NCBI GenBank assembly: GCA_019635215.1
Contig: JAHBZZ010000001.1
Coordinates: 361,535 to 425,534, forward strand
Direction: 5' to 3'
Length of the DNA stretch: 64,000 nucleotides
DNA from: Nitrosomonas sp.
GTDB lineage: Bacteria > Pseudomonadota > Gammaproteobacteria > Burkholderiales > Nitrosomonadaceae
Below, piece by piece: positions 9,592 to 20,240 of the stretch. The number at the start of each line of letters is the position of its first letter. Position 1 is the first letter of the stretch. Both the position numbers and the translations under genes were made by a program. The notes beneath the pieces were generated by a model, which ran no database searches, was not told the DNA's origin, and saw only the letters and a program-made list of their open reading frames with translations.

Positions 9592-12093
9592 ATGAGACGA
9601 ATGCTATTTAACGCAACCCAACCTGAAGAATTGCGTGTTGCCATTGTCAATGGTCAGAAACTGATTGATCTTGACATCGAATCCATCAATAAAGAACAAC
9701 GAAAAAGTAACATTTACAAAGCAGTTATTACACGCCTGGAACCAAGCCTGGAGGCCGCTTTCGTCGATTATGGCTGCGAACGGCACGGTTTTCTTCCGTT
9801 CAAGGAAATCTCACCGTGCTGCTTTGGAGACAAAGCTTCGGAAATTTCGCAAAGCCGCATCCAGGAATTTTTACGTGAAGGTATGGAGCTGATTGTTCAG
9901 GTCGATAAAGATGAGCGTGGCACAAAAGGCGCGGCATTAACCACCTATATCTCACTCGCCGGACGGTATCTGGTGCTCATACCCAACAATCCCAACAGCG
10001 GAGGTGTTTCACGGCGCATCACAGGCGAAGACCGCAATGAAATGCGCGAGGTATTGACGAAACTGGAAATGCCAGATGGCATGAGCGTCATTGCACGAAC
10101 TGCAGGCATCGGCCGCAGCGAAGAAGAATTGCAATGGGATCTGAATTACCTGACACAGCTGTGGCATGCCATTGAAGAAGCAGCCAATCATCAAAGCGGC
10201 GTTTTTCTGATTTATCAGGAAAGCAGTCTGGTCATTCGTGCCATTCGTGATTATTTCAGTTATGAAATCGGTGAAATTCTGATTGACAATCGAGAGATCT
10301 ATGAACAGGCTTGTCAGTTTATGCTGCATGTCATGCCGGCCAATGTCGATCGGTTGAAGTACTACCATGATGATGTACCGCTATTCTCACGCTTCCAGAT
10401 CGAGCATCAGATTGAAACCGCGTATTCACGTCAGGTTACGCTGCCTTCGGGCGGTGCGATTGTGATTGACCACACTGAAGCACTGGTGTCAGTGGATGTC
10501 AACTCGGCTCGTGCCATTCGCGGTACGGATATTGAGCACACAGCGCTGAACACCAATCTGGAAGCGGCGGATGAAATAGCCCGGCAATTACGTTTACGCG
10601 ATCTCGGTGGATTAATTGTCATTGATTTTATCGATATGGAATCGTCGCGTAATCAACGCGAAGTCGAAGCGCGCCTGCAGGAAGCATTACGCCAGGACCG
10701 CGCGCGGGTACAGATTGGCAAAATCTCCCGCTTTGGCCTGCTGGAATTATCACGGCAACGTCTTCGTCCGTCACTCGGTGAAAGCAACTATTCCTCGTGT
10801 ACACGCTGTCACGGCACCGGCTATATCCGCAGCACGGACTCCTCTGCCCTGCATGTTCTGCGCATCATTCAGGAAGAAGTGATGAAAGAACACACCAGTG
10901 CGTTGCATGTGCAACTGCCGATTGAAGTAGCTACCTATCTGCTGAATGAAAAACGTGCTGAAATTCATGAAATCGAAGAACGGCTTAAAGTTGACGTTAT
11001 CCTGGTACCCAATATCCACCTGGAAACGCCCAAATACAAAATAACCCGTTTACGTCATGAAGATACGAAACAAGCCGAACCACAACCCAGCTACACCATG
11101 GTCGACAAAACCACGGAAGATCTTGTACCGGATCTGACCGAACGGAGGCAGAAACCACAGCGCCCTAAGGCCGCTGTTCAGGGAATCACCCCCGCTCAGC
11201 CCGCGCCAATCCGCGATGACAAATCCAAAGAAACATCGCTGCTGGATAAATTCTTCAGCTGGTTTAAACCGGCACACACTATCGAGGTAAAGAAAGAAGA
11301 CCAGGATACCGAAAAAGCAGCGCATAAGGAAAAAGATACTGCTTCGTCATCGGACCGCAACAAAAAAAATACACGCGGACGCAACCGTTCGCGCAGTCGC
11401 GGTGAACGCAAGAATCACACACCGGCAAAACAATCGCCGAAGGATTCCGATGATCAGAATGTTGAAAAAACAGATGCTTCATCTCTGGCCGATGAAAAGA
11501 AAGTGGAACAATCATCCCGGATTGATACACAATCGCCGCAACACACACAGAATCCGTCCACAGTAATTGCATACGATGAGTCCGACACCATATCGACCGA
11601 TGCGGTTGAAAGCGTTTCCGCCGAAAAACAGGAAAACAAGAAACGTGCCCGCAGACATCGCAGCACCCGCCAAAAAGATCGCCCTACGCGCGGCAAATCG
11701 GATGCACCTTCTAAAGAAGACGCAGCAGATCAATTGCCGTTCGACTCAGATATCAGCACCGAACCCCGATCACATCCAGATGATTCACAATCCCATGTCA
11801 TCAGTGGAATAGATTCAGCTGCTGAAAAAAAGCTTCCACAATCGGAGCAACAGAATGCCGCAAGTTCGGTTGCAAAACCATCTGAGGTTTCCGATATACC
11901 CAGAGAAATTCATCGCGAACCCGAAAAAAAACTGAATCTTGAAGAAAGCGGTCTGGTTATGATCGAAACACCACCGGAAAAAATCGAATTGACCAACGAA
12001 GAATCACCATCTCCAAAACGGACACGGCGCAAAATCAAAAGCACGGTTACTCAGGAAAATGGCGAATTGACTCAAATAGAAACACGGGAATAA
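9592..12093 (+). CDS. rne: Ribonuclease E
   Basis: An 833-residue endoribonuclease that cuts AU-rich single-stranded RNA, matures rRNA and tRNA and scaffolds the degradosome at the inner membrane. The N-terminus [17 protein letters not shown] fits the family and fixes the start. An S1 domain (about 35-125) is followed by RNase H-like and DNase I-like parts with catalytic Asp residues in SVDVNSAR and IDFIDM, then the zinc link [10 protein letters not shown]. From about residue 500 the protein is low-complexity, with arginine-rich RNA-binding patches ([26 protein letters not shown]), the usual degradosome scaffold. Length is shorter than E. coli RNase E (1061) but normal for betaproteobacteria. 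A long leader suggests autoregulation. Confidence 0.96.
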   Translation: MRRMLFNATQPEELRVAIVNGQKLIDLDIESINKEQRKSNIYKAVITRLEPSLEAAFVDYGCERHGFLPFKEISPCCFGDKASEISQSRIQEFLREGMELIVQVDKDERGTKGAALTTYISLAGRYLVLIPNNPNSGGVSRRITGEDRNEMREVLTKLEMPDGMSVIARTAGIGRSEEELQWDLNYLTQLWHAIEEAANHQSGVFLIYQESSLVIRAIRDYFSYEIGEILIDNREIYEQACQFMLHVMPANVDRLKYYHDDVPLFSRFQIEHQIETAYSRQVTLPSGGAIVIDHTEALVSVDVNSARAIRGTDIEHTALNTNLEAADEIARQLRLRDLGGLIVIDFIDMESSRNQREVEARLQEALRQDRARVQIGKISRFGLLELSRQRLRPSLGESNYSSCTRCHGTGYIRSTDSSALHVLRIIQEEVMKEHTSALHVQLPIEVATYLLNEKRAEIHEIEERLKVDVILVPNIHLETPKYKITRLRHEDTKQAEPQPSYTMVDKTTEDLVPDLTERRQKPQRPKAAVQGITPAQPAPIRDDKSKETSLLDKFFSWFKPAHTIEVKKEDQDTEKAAHKEKDTASSSDRNKKNTRGRNRSRSRGERKNHTPAKQSPKDSDDQNVEKTDASSLADEKKVEQSSRIDTQSPQHTQNPSTVIAYDESDTISTDAVESVSAEKQENKKRARRHRSTRQKDRPTRGKSDAPSKEDAADQLPFDSDISTEPRSHPDDSQSHVISGIDSAAEKKLPQSEQQNAASSVAKPSEVSDIPREIHREPEKKLNLEESGLVMIETPPEKIELTNEESPSPKRTRRKIKSTVTQENGELTQIETRE

Positions 12094-12152
12094 GGGAAAA
12101 ACTGCCCCAAAACCAAGCTGTATTTAAAACTAGACAAAATCCCGGACGCCAG

Positions 12153-12187
12153 TTTTTCGATGCATAGTGCAGCTATGCGTCGAAAAA
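12153..12187 (+). repeat. Long stem-loop downstream of rne
   Basis: TTTTTCGATGCATAG, loop TGCAG, CTATGCGTCGAAAAA: arms of 15 bases pairing at 14 Watson-Crick positions plus one T-G pair, 60 bases after the rne stop. In the plus-strand RNA the odd pair is a G-U wobble; on the other strand it would be an A-C mismatch, so it folds best as part of the rne 3' UTR. No T tract follows the 3' arm, so it is not a standard terminator; it may protect the rne mRNA end. Confidence 0.6.
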
Positions 12188-12292
12188 TCGAAACAATCAT
12201 GACTTGATACCTCCCTGACGAAGCGAGTCACTTGGTCCGTCAGATGCCAGCCCAATGCACACAGACAATGAATCAACACGTTTAACAGGCTG

Positions 12293-15016
12293 TTAATGCG
12301 CCTGCTCCCAGTTTATTCCAGCGCCGATATCCACCAGCAAAGGCACATCCAGACTGATCACCTGTTCCATATACAAGGGAAGTTCAGACAGAATCGTATC
12401 GATTTCCTGGTCGGGTACCTCGAGTACAAGTTCGTCATGCACCTGCATAATCAATTGACTCTGTAGCCGGGCTTTTTCAAGCCATTGCTGCACGGCAATC
12501 ATGGCCAATTTAATAATATCGGCTGCCGTACCCTGCATGGGTGCATTGATAGCTGCACGCTCTGCACCCTGCCGACGGTTGCCATTGGGACTGTTAATCT
12601 CCGGCAACCACAGCCTGCGGCCAAGCACGGTTTCAACAAAGCCTGCCGTTCTGGCCTTTTCCCGGGTACGCTGCATATAATTGGCCACACCAGGATAGCG
12701 CTGAAAATATCGGTCAATGTAAGCGCGTGCCGCACTGCGCTCGATACCCAGCTGCGCAGCCAGACCGAATTCCGACATCCCATAGATCAGGCCAAAATTA
12801 ATCACTTTGGCATAACGACGCTGTTCTGCATCAATCTCATCCAGTGGCAAAGCGAAAATTTCAGCAGCCGTGGCACGATGAATGTCCTCGCCCGCTGCAA
12901 ATGCTTTCAGCAGCCCCTCATCCTGAGAAATATGCGCCATGATGCGCAATTCGATCTGCGAATAATCCGCAGAAACAATTTTATGATGCGCTGGTGCAAT
13001 GAATGCTTCGCGTATCCTACGGCCTTCGGCCGTTCGCACCGGAATATTCTGCAGATTCGGGTCCGAGCTGGCCAAGCGTCCGGTTACCGCAACCGCCTGC
13101 GCATAATTTGTATGCACTCGCCCGGTAGCCGGATTGATCATTTGCGGTAATTTATCCGTATAGGTCGACTTTAACTTGGAAAGTGTACGATATTCGAGCA
13201 GAATTCTCGGAAGTGGAAAATCCAGCGCCAGTTGCTGCAACACATCCTCATTGGTTGAAGGCACACCTTTGGGTGTTTTTTTAACTACTGGCAGTTTCAG
13301 TTGATTAAACAGGATATCCTGTATCTGTTTCGGTGAATTCAGATTAAAGGATTGCCCGGAAATTTGATACGCGCGTTGTTCCAGAACGTCCAGTTTCTGA
13401 CTGAGCTCCAGACTATGCGCCTGCAGTAACTGCTGATCAAGTAAAACACCATGACGTTCCATGGTGTACAGCACTTCCATGGCCGGTATTTCAATATCCT
13501 GATAAATAGACAACTGCCGTGCATCAGCCTGGATTCTGGGATACAGGCACTGATGCAGGCGCAACGTAATATCGGCATCTTCAGCGGCATAGTTTGTCGC
13601 CGTCTCTATGACAACCTGTTCAAAACCGATACGCTGCGCACCTTTACCGGTAACATCGTCATAACTGATGGTTTTGACATCCAGATGCCGCAACGCCAGA
13701 TTATCCATATTATGCGGCTTGTGCGACTCAAGGACATAAGACTGCAGCAGCGTATCATGCACAATACCGTTTAAACTTATGCCGTAATTGGCAAAAATAT
13801 GTTTGTCATACTTCAAGTTCTGACCGACTTTATGTTTGTCCGCACGCTCCAGCCAAGGCCGAAGCTTTTCCAGTACGTATCCCCGTTCCAGCTGGCGTGG
13901 CACACCGATGTATTGATGCATCAGCGGAATATAAGCGGCATGGCCACATTCGAAACAGAACGAAATACCCACTAATTCAGCCCGTATCGGATCCAAGCCG
14001 GTCGTTTCCGTATCGATGGACACCAGCGGTGCCGCATGCAATCTATCCAACCATGCGTTAAATTGCGTCTCATCCAGAATAGTCTGATATTCAACAGCTG
14101 GATCTTCCCAGTACGGATGGCGCGCATTCTGCATGTGGCTTTCGTTTGCATCCACCGGATCAGTAGCATCATGCTGGCGCAGCTCCTGCAATGCCGATTT
14201 CATACTCAATTCCTCATAGAGCACCGCCAAGCGTTCGGTATCCTGCGATTTCAACGTCAGATTGGCAAGGGTAACGGGGAGATCAACATCGCATTTAATT
14301 TCCACCAACTTGCGTGAAGTTTCGAACCAGTCGATCGCCTTGCGCAGATTTTCACCAACGACACCTTTGATTTCAGCCGAATGTGCAATGATGCTTTCCA
14401 GAGATCCATAGTGCTCAAGCCACTTGACCGCCGTTTTCGGACCCACTTTTTCCACACCAGGAATATTGTCCGAACTGTCACCGACCAGCATCAGATAATC
14501 CAGCATGCGCTCCGGCCTGACGCCAAATTTTGCATGAACTTTTTCTTCATCCAGTATTTCGTTATTCATGGTATTCACCAGCGTGATATGCACATTGACC
14601 AATTGTGCAATATCCTTGTCACCGGTAGAAATAATGCAGCGCATATTCTGTTCCTCAGCCTGCTTCGCCAGCGTACCGATCACATCATCTGCCTCAACGC
14701 CTTCAACAATCAGCAGCGGCCATCCCATCGCCTCGATACAGGCGTGCAGCGGCGCTATCTGCACAGCCAGATCTTCAGGCATTGGCGGCCGGTGCCCCTT
14801 GTAATCCGGATAAATCTCATCCCGAAATGTTTTACCTTTTGCATCAAATACGCACGCGCTATAATCGGCATGATAATCCTTGTGCAAACGCCTTAACATA
14901 TTGAGCACACCGTGAATCGCGCCAGTCGGTAAATTGTGATGACTGCGCAAATCCGGTAAGGCATGATAGGCACGATACAGATACGATGAGCCATCAACCA
15001 GCAATAATGTTTTCAT
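12293..15016 (-). CDS. polA: DNA polymerase I
   Basis: A full 907-residue Pol I used in Okazaki-fragment maturation and excision repair. The N-terminal 5'-3' nuclease/flap domain (about 1-290) shows LLLVDGSSYLYRAY and VGDSSDNIPGVEKVGPKTA. The 3'-5' proofreading domain is intact (SIDTETTGLDP). The polymerase domain has motif A VSADYSQIELRIMAH, motif B RRYAKVINFGLIYGMS and motif C QVHDELVLEV. It is divergent from the LOG-family gene with only 12 bases between the two start codons, so their promoters must lie inside each other's coding region or overlap. The stop codon sits in a TTAACAG-G-CTGTTAA palindrome (12282-12296). Confidence 0.98.
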   Translation of the reverse strand: MKTLLLVDGSSYLYRAYHALPDLRSHHNLPTGAIHGVLNMLRRLHKDYHADYSACVFDAKGKTFRDEIYPDYKGHRPPMPEDLAVQIAPLHACIEAMGWPLLIVEGVEADDVIGTLAKQAEEQNMRCIISTGDKDIAQLVNVHITLVNTMNNEILDEEKVHAKFGVRPERMLDYLMLVGDSSDNIPGVEKVGPKTAVKWLEHYGSLESIIAHSAEIKGVVGENLRKAIDWFETSRKLVEIKCDVDLPVTLANLTLKSQDTERLAVLYEELSMKSALQELRQHDATDPVDANESHMQNARHPYWEDPAVEYQTILDETQFNAWLDRLHAAPLVSIDTETTGLDPIRAELVGISFCFECGHAAYIPLMHQYIGVPRQLERGYVLEKLRPWLERADKHKVGQNLKYDKHIFANYGISLNGIVHDTLLQSYVLESHKPHNMDNLALRHLDVKTISYDDVTGKGAQRIGFEQVVIETATNYAAEDADITLRLHQCLYPRIQADARQLSIYQDIEIPAMEVLYTMERHGVLLDQQLLQAHSLELSQKLDVLEQRAYQISGQSFNLNSPKQIQDILFNQLKLPVVKKTPKGVPSTNEDVLQQLALDFPLPRILLEYRTLSKLKSTYTDKLPQMINPATGRVHTNYAQAVAVTGRLASSDPNLQNIPVRTAEGRRIREAFIAPAHHKIVSADYSQIELRIMAHISQDEGLLKAFAAGEDIHRATAAEIFALPLDEIDAEQRRYAKVINFGLIYGMSEFGLAAQLGIERSAARAYIDRYFQRYPGVANYMQRTREKARTAGFVETVLGRRLWLPEINSPNGNRRQGAERAAINAPMQGTAADIIKLAMIAVQQWLEKARLQSQLIMQVHDELVLEVPDQEIDTILSELPLYMEQVISLDVPLLVDIGAGINWEQAH

Positions 15017-15028
15017 TCAAAGAATCCT

Positions 15029-15748
15029 ATGAGCCTGCAAAATAAACCCGCCACCGCGCTTTCCCTGGAAAAATTATGGTCGGCAAAAGAATCGTGGCGC
15101 CTGTTCGGCATTATGGCAGAATTTGTCGAAGGAACTGAGCGTCTCGATTCGATTCAGCCTGCCGTGAGCATTTTCGGCAGTGCACGCACCGATGCGAATC
15201 ACCCGCACTATAAGCTGACTGAACAGATCGCCCAGCTGCTTTCTGATGCCGGTTTTTCAGTCATTTCCGGTGGCGGACCGGGTATTATGGAGGCAGCCAA
15301 TAAAGGCGCCTATTACGGCAAGTCTCCGAGCATCGGGTTGAATATCCAGTTGCCCCACGAACAGCATCGCAATCCCTATCAGGATATCAGTCAGTCATTC
15401 CGCCATTTTTTCGCACGCAAATATATGTTTGTCAAATTTGCTACTGCCTATGTTGTCATGCCTGGCGGATTCGGCACTTTGGATGAACTCATGGAAGCAC
15501 TTACACTTGTGCAAACGGGAAAAACGCGCAAAATGCCGATCATTCTGGTTTGCTCCGATTTCTGGCGCGGTATGATCGACTGGTTCAGAGATGTGCTGAT
15601 CGCAGAAAACTTTATTTCACCTGAAGACATGAATCTGATACAAATCATTGATGAGCCTTGCGAAGTGGTTAACGCCATCTTTAAATACTATGAAACACGC
15701 GGTTTCGAACCCAACACTGAAGAACGTGAAATTCAGCTGAATCTGTAA
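15029..15748 (+). CDS. LOG-family Rossmann protein (TIGR00730), nucleotide phosphoribohydrolase
   Basis: A 239-residue member of the LOG / YgdH-PpnN superfamily, often misnamed lysine decarboxylase. Characterised relatives cleave the N-glycosidic bond of nucleoside 5'-monophosphates, such as cytokinin ribotides or AMP. The glycine-rich segment SGGGPGIMEAANKGAY and the active-site motif PGGFGTLDELMEALTLVQTG are complete. It has a C-terminal region beyond the minimal LOG size (about 180-190). It is divergent from polA at 12 bases and is followed by DUF2782 and thrB on the same strand. The substrate cannot be read from sequence. Confidence 0.85.
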   Translation: MSLQNKPATALSLEKLWSAKESWRLFGIMAEFVEGTERLDSIQPAVSIFGSARTDANHPHYKLTEQIAQLLSDAGFSVISGGGPGIMEAANKGAYYGKSPSIGLNIQLPHEQHRNPYQDISQSFRHFFARKYMFVKFATAYVVMPGGFGTLDELMEALTLVQTGKTRKMPIILVCSDFWRGMIDWFRDVLIAENFISPEDMNLIQIIDEPCEVVNAIFKYYETRGFEPNTEEREIQLNL

Positions 15749-15809
15749 CCAACGTCTGTGAATTTAGGTAGAATACCTGTTCCGTCATACGAAACACCGG
15801 AAAAACGCC

Positions 15810-16208
15810 ATGTACCGATTACTGATGATCCTGTCGCTCAGCTTCGCGCTTTCTTTCGCATTACCGCTCATGGCGCAATCCGATAGACCCAAAAATCTGG
15901 TACCGTTGCCCGAGATACCGGAATTACCCGAACTGGGTGATGCTGACCTGCCAGAATTGGCTGCTCCTCCACCATTACCCCCTGGCATGGAACTGGATCC
16001 TGATCTCGAACCACAGGTGACCATTATCAAACGTGACGAAGACACGGTCGAAGAATATCGGCTCAACGGCGAACTGTATATGATCAAAGTGATTCCCCGC
16101 GTCGGCTTCCCCTACTACATGGTCAGAAATCGTGGTCGCATCAACGAACATTCCGGCGAACCCGGCGGTAATGTCAGCACCCCCATGTGGCGGCTACTTG
16201 AATTCTGA
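15810..16208 (+). CDS. DUF2782 periplasmic protein
   Basis: A 132-residue protein of the DUF2782 family, found in beta- and gammaproteobacteria near polA and thrB; its function is unknown. An N-terminal signal peptide (about 1-22, hydrophobic with PLMAQS at the end) precedes a proline/glutamate-rich stretch (LPEIPELPELGDADLPEL) and the conserved C-terminal part: VTIIKRDEDTVEEYRLNGE, MIKVIPRVGFPYYMV. It lies 61 bases after the LOG gene and 93 before thrB, probably in one transcript. Confidence 0.85.
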   Translation: MYRLLMILSLSFALSFALPLMAQSDRPKNLVPLPEIPELPELGDADLPELAAPPPLPPGMELDPDLEPQVTIIKRDEDTVEEYRLNGELYMIKVIPRVGFPYYMVRNRGRINEHSGEPGGNVSTPMWRLLEF

Positions 16209-16301
16209 GTGTTATAACAAGCAAAGGAATTTTTCAACGGATTATTTCAGCCTGCCTTACTGGCACCCGCATATATCAGCCTATTTTCATTTTATTCACG
16301 C

Positions 16302-17252
16302 ATGTCCGTTTTTACACCTGTCACTGAAAAACAACTTTCCGACTGGCTGAGAAACTATGCACTGGGCGAATTGATCGATTTACAGGGCATTTCATCCGGC
16401 ATCGAGAACACAAACTTTTTCGTCACCACTTCTCAAAACAAATTTGTACTGACGCTGTTTGAAAAACTAACTGCCAGGGAATTACCTTATTATCTGAATC
16501 TTATGGCACATCTGTCAGCCCGTCAGATACCCTGTCCGGCACCGATACCCATGCACGATAACCGGCTGTTCGGCGAACTCAACGGCAAACCGGCATGTAT
16601 CGTTTCCTGTTTACCCGGAAAATCTCTGGAGACACCGAGTTTACGGCATTGCGCGGAAGTCGGTAGCATGCTGGCCAAAATGCATTTAAGCGGCCAAACC
16701 TACCCTGCCCATATGGAAAATCCGCGCGGATTGCGCTGGTGGCAAGCCAGAAAACCCGAAATCCAGCCATTTCTGAATCCCGAAGAATACGCGTTACTGG
16801 ATAACGAGCTGGATTTTCAAGCCTCACATCAGCCGGAAAACCTGTCTAAAGGCGTCATCCATGCTGATCTTTTTCGGGACAACATCCTTTTTACGGATCA
16901 CACTATCGGTGGCGTGATTGATTTTTATTTCGCCTGTAATGATCATCTGTTGTACGATCTGGCCATTGTCGTCAATGATTGGTGCATTACCGAACACAGA
17001 ACCCTGGATGAAGTACGCACATTGTCACTGCTCGAGGCTTATCACAAGATCCGGCCACTGACGGCAACGGAATACCATTTCTGGCCCGCCATGCTGCGTG
17101 CCGGCGCACTACGTTTCTGGATTTCCCGTTTGTATGATTATCATTTACCCAGGCCGGGAGAACTTACGCATGCGAAAAATCCGGATGAATTTAAAACGCT
17201 GTTACAGCATCATTCAGGAAATCAGGATAAACTGAAACAACTCTGGCCGTAA
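16302..17252 (+). CDS. thrB: Homoserine kinase (ThrB type II, APH-like fold)
   Basis: A 316-residue kinase phosphorylating L-homoserine in threonine synthesis. It belongs to the aminoglycoside-phosphotransferase-like homoserine kinase family of Pseudomonas and betaproteobacteria, not the GHMP family of E. coli. The family N-terminus ([16 protein letters not shown]) sets the start; [13 protein letters not shown] is the nucleotide-loop region, [11 protein letters not shown] the catalytic loop and GVIDFYFA the metal-binding DFG equivalent. No threonine synthase or homoserine dehydrogenase gene is adjacent. No strong ribosome binding site precedes the ATG. Confidence 0.93.
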   Translation: MSVFTPVTEKQLSDWLRNYALGELIDLQGISSGIENTNFFVTTSQNKFVLTLFEKLTARELPYYLNLMAHLSARQIPCPAPIPMHDNRLFGELNGKPACIVSCLPGKSLETPSLRHCAEVGSMLAKMHLSGQTYPAHMENPRGLRWWQARKPEIQPFLNPEEYALLDNELDFQASHQPENLSKGVIHADLFRDNILFTDHTIGGVIDFYFACNDHLLYDLAIVVNDWCITEHRTLDEVRTLSLLEAYHKIRPLTATEYHFWPAMLRAGALRFWISRLYDYHLPRPGELTHAKNPDEFKTLLQHHSGNQDKLKQLWP

Positions 17253-17341
17253 AAACACAAGAATGATTGCCTTATTTTCAACCGGTCTATAATAAAAAAA
17301 CAAAAAATTGTCATATCGAACTTAACACTGGAGAAGTACCC

Positions 17342-18376
17342 ATGGAAATTCGTCAAGTCAGCGCAATACATGGATGGTATTGGATCGTCCAAGGCTTCCA
17401 AATGTTTCGCAAAGCACCAATGATCTGGATGTTGATTTGTTTTATTCCTTTTCTGATCGTCGTCACACTTGCTTTGTTGATCCCGATGGTCGGGCCGCTA
17501 ATTTTCATGCTTATCGCACCGGTTTTTTTAGCCGGCATTATGGTGGCTTGCCGTGAGCAGGAGCAAGGCCGGCAAATCGAAGTCCCGCATTTATTCATCG
17601 GCTTTAAAACCCATACAGCGCCACTCATCACCGTCGGTGGTATTTTTCTGGTTGGGTTGCTGATTATCTACAGTGTGTTTCTTTCAACCGGCGGCAGCGA
17701 TCTGATCGCCATGCTGGAGCGCGGAAAACGCTACGACAGCAGTGAAATAGGCGGCATATCCAGCAACATTCTGTCTTCCTTTTTGATGGTCATTTTGTTG
17801 CAGATTCCACTGCTGATGGCATTTATTTTTTCTCCGGCATTGATCGTCCTGCACAATTTCTCACCGGTTAACGCCATGAAAAAAAGTTTTCAGGCATGCA
17901 TACGGAACATCATTCCTTTCTTTGTTTACAATCTTATTCTGAATTTATTATCGATTATCGTTTTGCTGGTACCTTATATCGGACTCGTCATACTAAGTCC
18001 TGTTCTTTTTGCTTCAATTTATGTCAGTTATAAGGAAATCCTGCTGGGTGAACCGGTCAAGGTGCCTACTGACGATTACTATTCAACAACGGATTATCAG
18101 AAAGCAACCTGGTCAAACAATGAAGAAGAATCCGCCAAGGAAACGCAGGATCATGCGCCGGTGATGAAGGAAACCCAGGCGGAGAAAAAAGAGCAGAAAC
18201 AGAGTATCCGTACCGAAGACCGAACGGAAATACCCGAAGGTGATATTGTGCACTGCCACCAGTGCGATATACTGATCCCTAAAGAAGAAGCCATTCGCTT
18301 TGATGGCAAATACTTTTGCAGCAGCGAACATTTCCAAGAATACCAGGCAGAAATGTCCGCCAAACCGAGAAAATAA
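17342..18376 (+). CDS. BPSS1780-family membrane protein fused to a PP0621-type zinc ribbon
   Basis: A 344-residue inner-membrane protein. Residues about 1-235 match the BPSS1780 family: an HGWYWIVQGFQMFRKAP start, two adjacent membrane segments (about 27-70), one near 100-120 and three to four more up to about 235. A charged, glutamine/glutamate-rich linker follows, then C305-x2-C308 ... C326-x3-H330 in a PP0621-like pattern (CHQCDILIPKEEA and GKYFCSSEH), a likely zinc site facing the cytoplasm. GGAG lies 8 bases before the ATG at 17342, preferred over a longer frame from 17267. Both families are of unknown function and are usually separate genes. Confidence 0.8.
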   Translation: MEIRQVSAIHGWYWIVQGFQMFRKAPMIWMLICFIPFLIVVTLALLIPMVGPLIFMLIAPVFLAGIMVACREQEQGRQIEVPHLFIGFKTHTAPLITVGGIFLVGLLIIYSVFLSTGGSDLIAMLERGKRYDSSEIGGISSNILSSFLMVILLQIPLLMAFIFSPALIVLHNFSPVNAMKKSFQACIRNIIPFFVYNLILNLLSIIVLLVPYIGLVILSPVLFASIYVSYKEILLGEPVKVPTDDYYSTTDYQKATWSNNEEESAKETQDHAPVMKETQAEKKEQKQSIRTEDRTEIPEGDIVHCHQCDILIPKEEAIRFDGKYFCSSEHFQEYQAEMSAKPRK

Positions 18377-18483
18377 ACATCAAGATCTCAGCCTTGCACT
18401 GCATCCTCTGGCCGGGATCTTGAACAAGTTCTTAGAGATCTGAAGCTGCTTTACGAGAAAAAACATTGTCATAGTACGTACGA

Positions 18484-18891
18484 TTATTGTCTGCCATTAT
18501 CCGATGCTTTTTTACTTTCCCTGACGACTGTAGTTTCCTCGATAATCTCAGCATCTTCGACATTATCCCGCCTGCCGCTTTGATCGGATTGGGCAGTATA
18601 ATCATACTGTCGGTCATCCGGTGTTGCTCCGGATTCCTGCATGCGCTGTCTGAATTTACGGCGCAACCACCAAATGCGCGTGGCAAAAATGACGGCAATA
18701 ATTGAAAACAACGCAACAAAAATAGTGAAAAAAAAGACACCCAGTACCGCCAGCAAAGCCAGTACCGGAATCATAATCACCAGCGCTACCCAGCGGTTGA
18801 CCGGAGAAGATGAATTACCTTGCGGATCGTTTCCCTGTTGTTCGTAGCTCGAAATTTTCCGGATTATGATTCTGCGATGCTCATCATTCAT
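18484..18891 (-). CDS. Small membrane protein of unknown function, coupled to pepP
   Basis: A 135-residue protein I do not recognise. Residues about 33-70 form two closely packed membrane segments (VALVIMIPVLALLAVLGVFF and IFVALFSIIAVIFA) followed by a basic stretch RIWWLRRKFRQR and an acidic, disordered tail. Its ATG overlaps the pepP stop (ATGA), so translation is probably coupled to pepP. It converges with the BPSS1780-like gene; the gap between them has an imperfect inverted repeat (CAAGATC at 18381, GATCTTG at 18416) without a T tract. Confidence 0.7.
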   Translation of the reverse strand: MNDEHRRIIIRKISSYEQQGNDPQGNSSSPVNRWVALVIMIPVLALLAVLGVFFFTIFVALFSIIAVIFATRIWWLRRKFRQRMQESGATPDDRQYDYTAQSDQSGRRDNVEDAEIIEETTVVRESKKASDNGRQ

Positions 18892-20201
18892 TGCATTAAC
18901 TCCTCTATTTCCCGCACTGCTTTCGGTACTCCTACAGTCAGTATTTCATGTCCTTCCGGCGTAATCAGCACATCATCCTCAATGCGCACACCGATATCCC
19001 AGAAATGTTGCGGTACATTTTCAGCCGGCCGGATATAACAGCCCGGCTCCACTGTCAGCGTCATGCCTGCCTGCAACATCCGCCACTCACCCAGCTGTTT
19101 GTATTCGCCGACATCATGCACATCCATACCAAGCCAGTGACCCGTGCGATGCATATAGAAACGCCTATAATCCTCCGATTCCAATACGGCATCCACGCTT
19201 CCCTGGCATAAGCCGAAATCGACAAACCCTTGCGCCAGGACTCTCAGCGCCGCCTGATGTGGATCATTCCATGTATTGCCTGATCTAGCCTTGTCTATCG
19301 CCGCCTGTTGCGCAGCCAGCACCAGTTCATAAATATCCTTCTGCGCGGGCGTGAATCGGCCGTTGATCGGGAATGTCCGCGTGATATCGGATGCATACCC
19401 GTCAAGTTCGCAGCCTGCATCAATCAACAGTAAATCCCCCGAATTTAATTGTGCCGTGTTATCAATGTAATGCAGTATGCAAGCATTCGCACCGCCAGCT
19501 ACGATGGAGGTATACGCCGGAGCTTGTGCGCCATGCCGGCGAAACACATGCAACAATTCGGCCTCGATTTCATACTCAAATTTACCCGGTTTTGTCGCCT
19601 TCATCGCAAAACAATGCGCCTGCGCGGAAATCTCGGCCGCACGACGCATGGTTTGCAATTCATATGCGTCCTTGATCAAACGCATTTCATCAAGTAACAC
19701 GCGACAATCGCTGATTTCATGCGGTGCGGTCACGCCGCTGCGGCTTTGCGCACGCACCGTGTTGATCCATCCGGCAATGCGCTGATCCCAGGCAGCATCA
19801 TGTCCTATTGCGGAGTAAACGACAGACTGGCCTGTCAGTAACTGGGGCAACATTTCATCCAGTAGCGTTATCGCATAGGCTTCATCGAAACAGAAAGTTT
19901 CCCTGGCCTGCGATGGCCCGTAACGGAAACCATCCCAGATTTCCCTTTCCACATCTTTAGTACGGCAAAACAAAATATGTCTGGCCGGTGCTTTTGCCGA
20001 TGCTGCGACAATGACCAGCACCGCTTCCGGTTCTTTAAATCCGGTCAAATAGTAAAAATAACTGTCAAAGCGGTAAGGATAATGCGCATCCCGATTACGC
20101 AACCGCTCGGGCGCGGTCGGAATAATAGCCACACCGCCTTTCATTTTCAACGCCAATTGTCTGCGCCGAATCACATAATGCTCCATTGTTGTCATGATCA
20201 A
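18888..20201 (-). CDS. pepP: Xaa-Pro aminopeptidase (aminopeptidase P II)
   Basis: A 437-residue cytoplasmic metallopeptidase that removes an N-terminal residue preceding proline. The N-terminal creatinase-like domain (about 1-170) is followed by the pita-bread catalytic domain with all five dinuclear-manganese ligands: Asp in LLIDAGCELDG, Asp in SDITRTFP, His in GHWLGMDVHD, Glu in TVEPGCYI and Glu in GVRIEDDVL. It heads a pair with the small membrane protein through an ATGA overlap. In E. coli pepP lies before ubiH and visC; those are not here. Confidence 0.95.
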   Translation of the reverse strand: MIMTTMEHYVIRRRQLALKMKGGVAIIPTAPERLRNRDAHYPYRFDSYFYYLTGFKEPEAVLVIVAASAKAPARHILFCRTKDVEREIWDGFRYGPSQARETFCFDEAYAITLLDEMLPQLLTGQSVVYSAIGHDAAWDQRIAGWINTVRAQSRSGVTAPHEISDCRVLLDEMRLIKDAYELQTMRRAAEISAQAHCFAMKATKPGKFEYEIEAELLHVFRRHGAQAPAYTSIVAGGANACILHYIDNTAQLNSGDLLLIDAGCELDGYASDITRTFPINGRFTPAQKDIYELVLAAQQAAIDKARSGNTWNDPHQAALRVLAQGFVDFGLCQGSVDAVLESEDYRRFYMHRTGHWLGMDVHDVGEYKQLGEWRMLQAGMTLTVEPGCYIRPAENVPQHFWDIGVRIEDDVLITPEGHEILTVGVPKAVREIEELMQ

Positions 20202-20240
20202 TGCTTTTTTAAATCACAATCACCGCACACGGCATAACCC

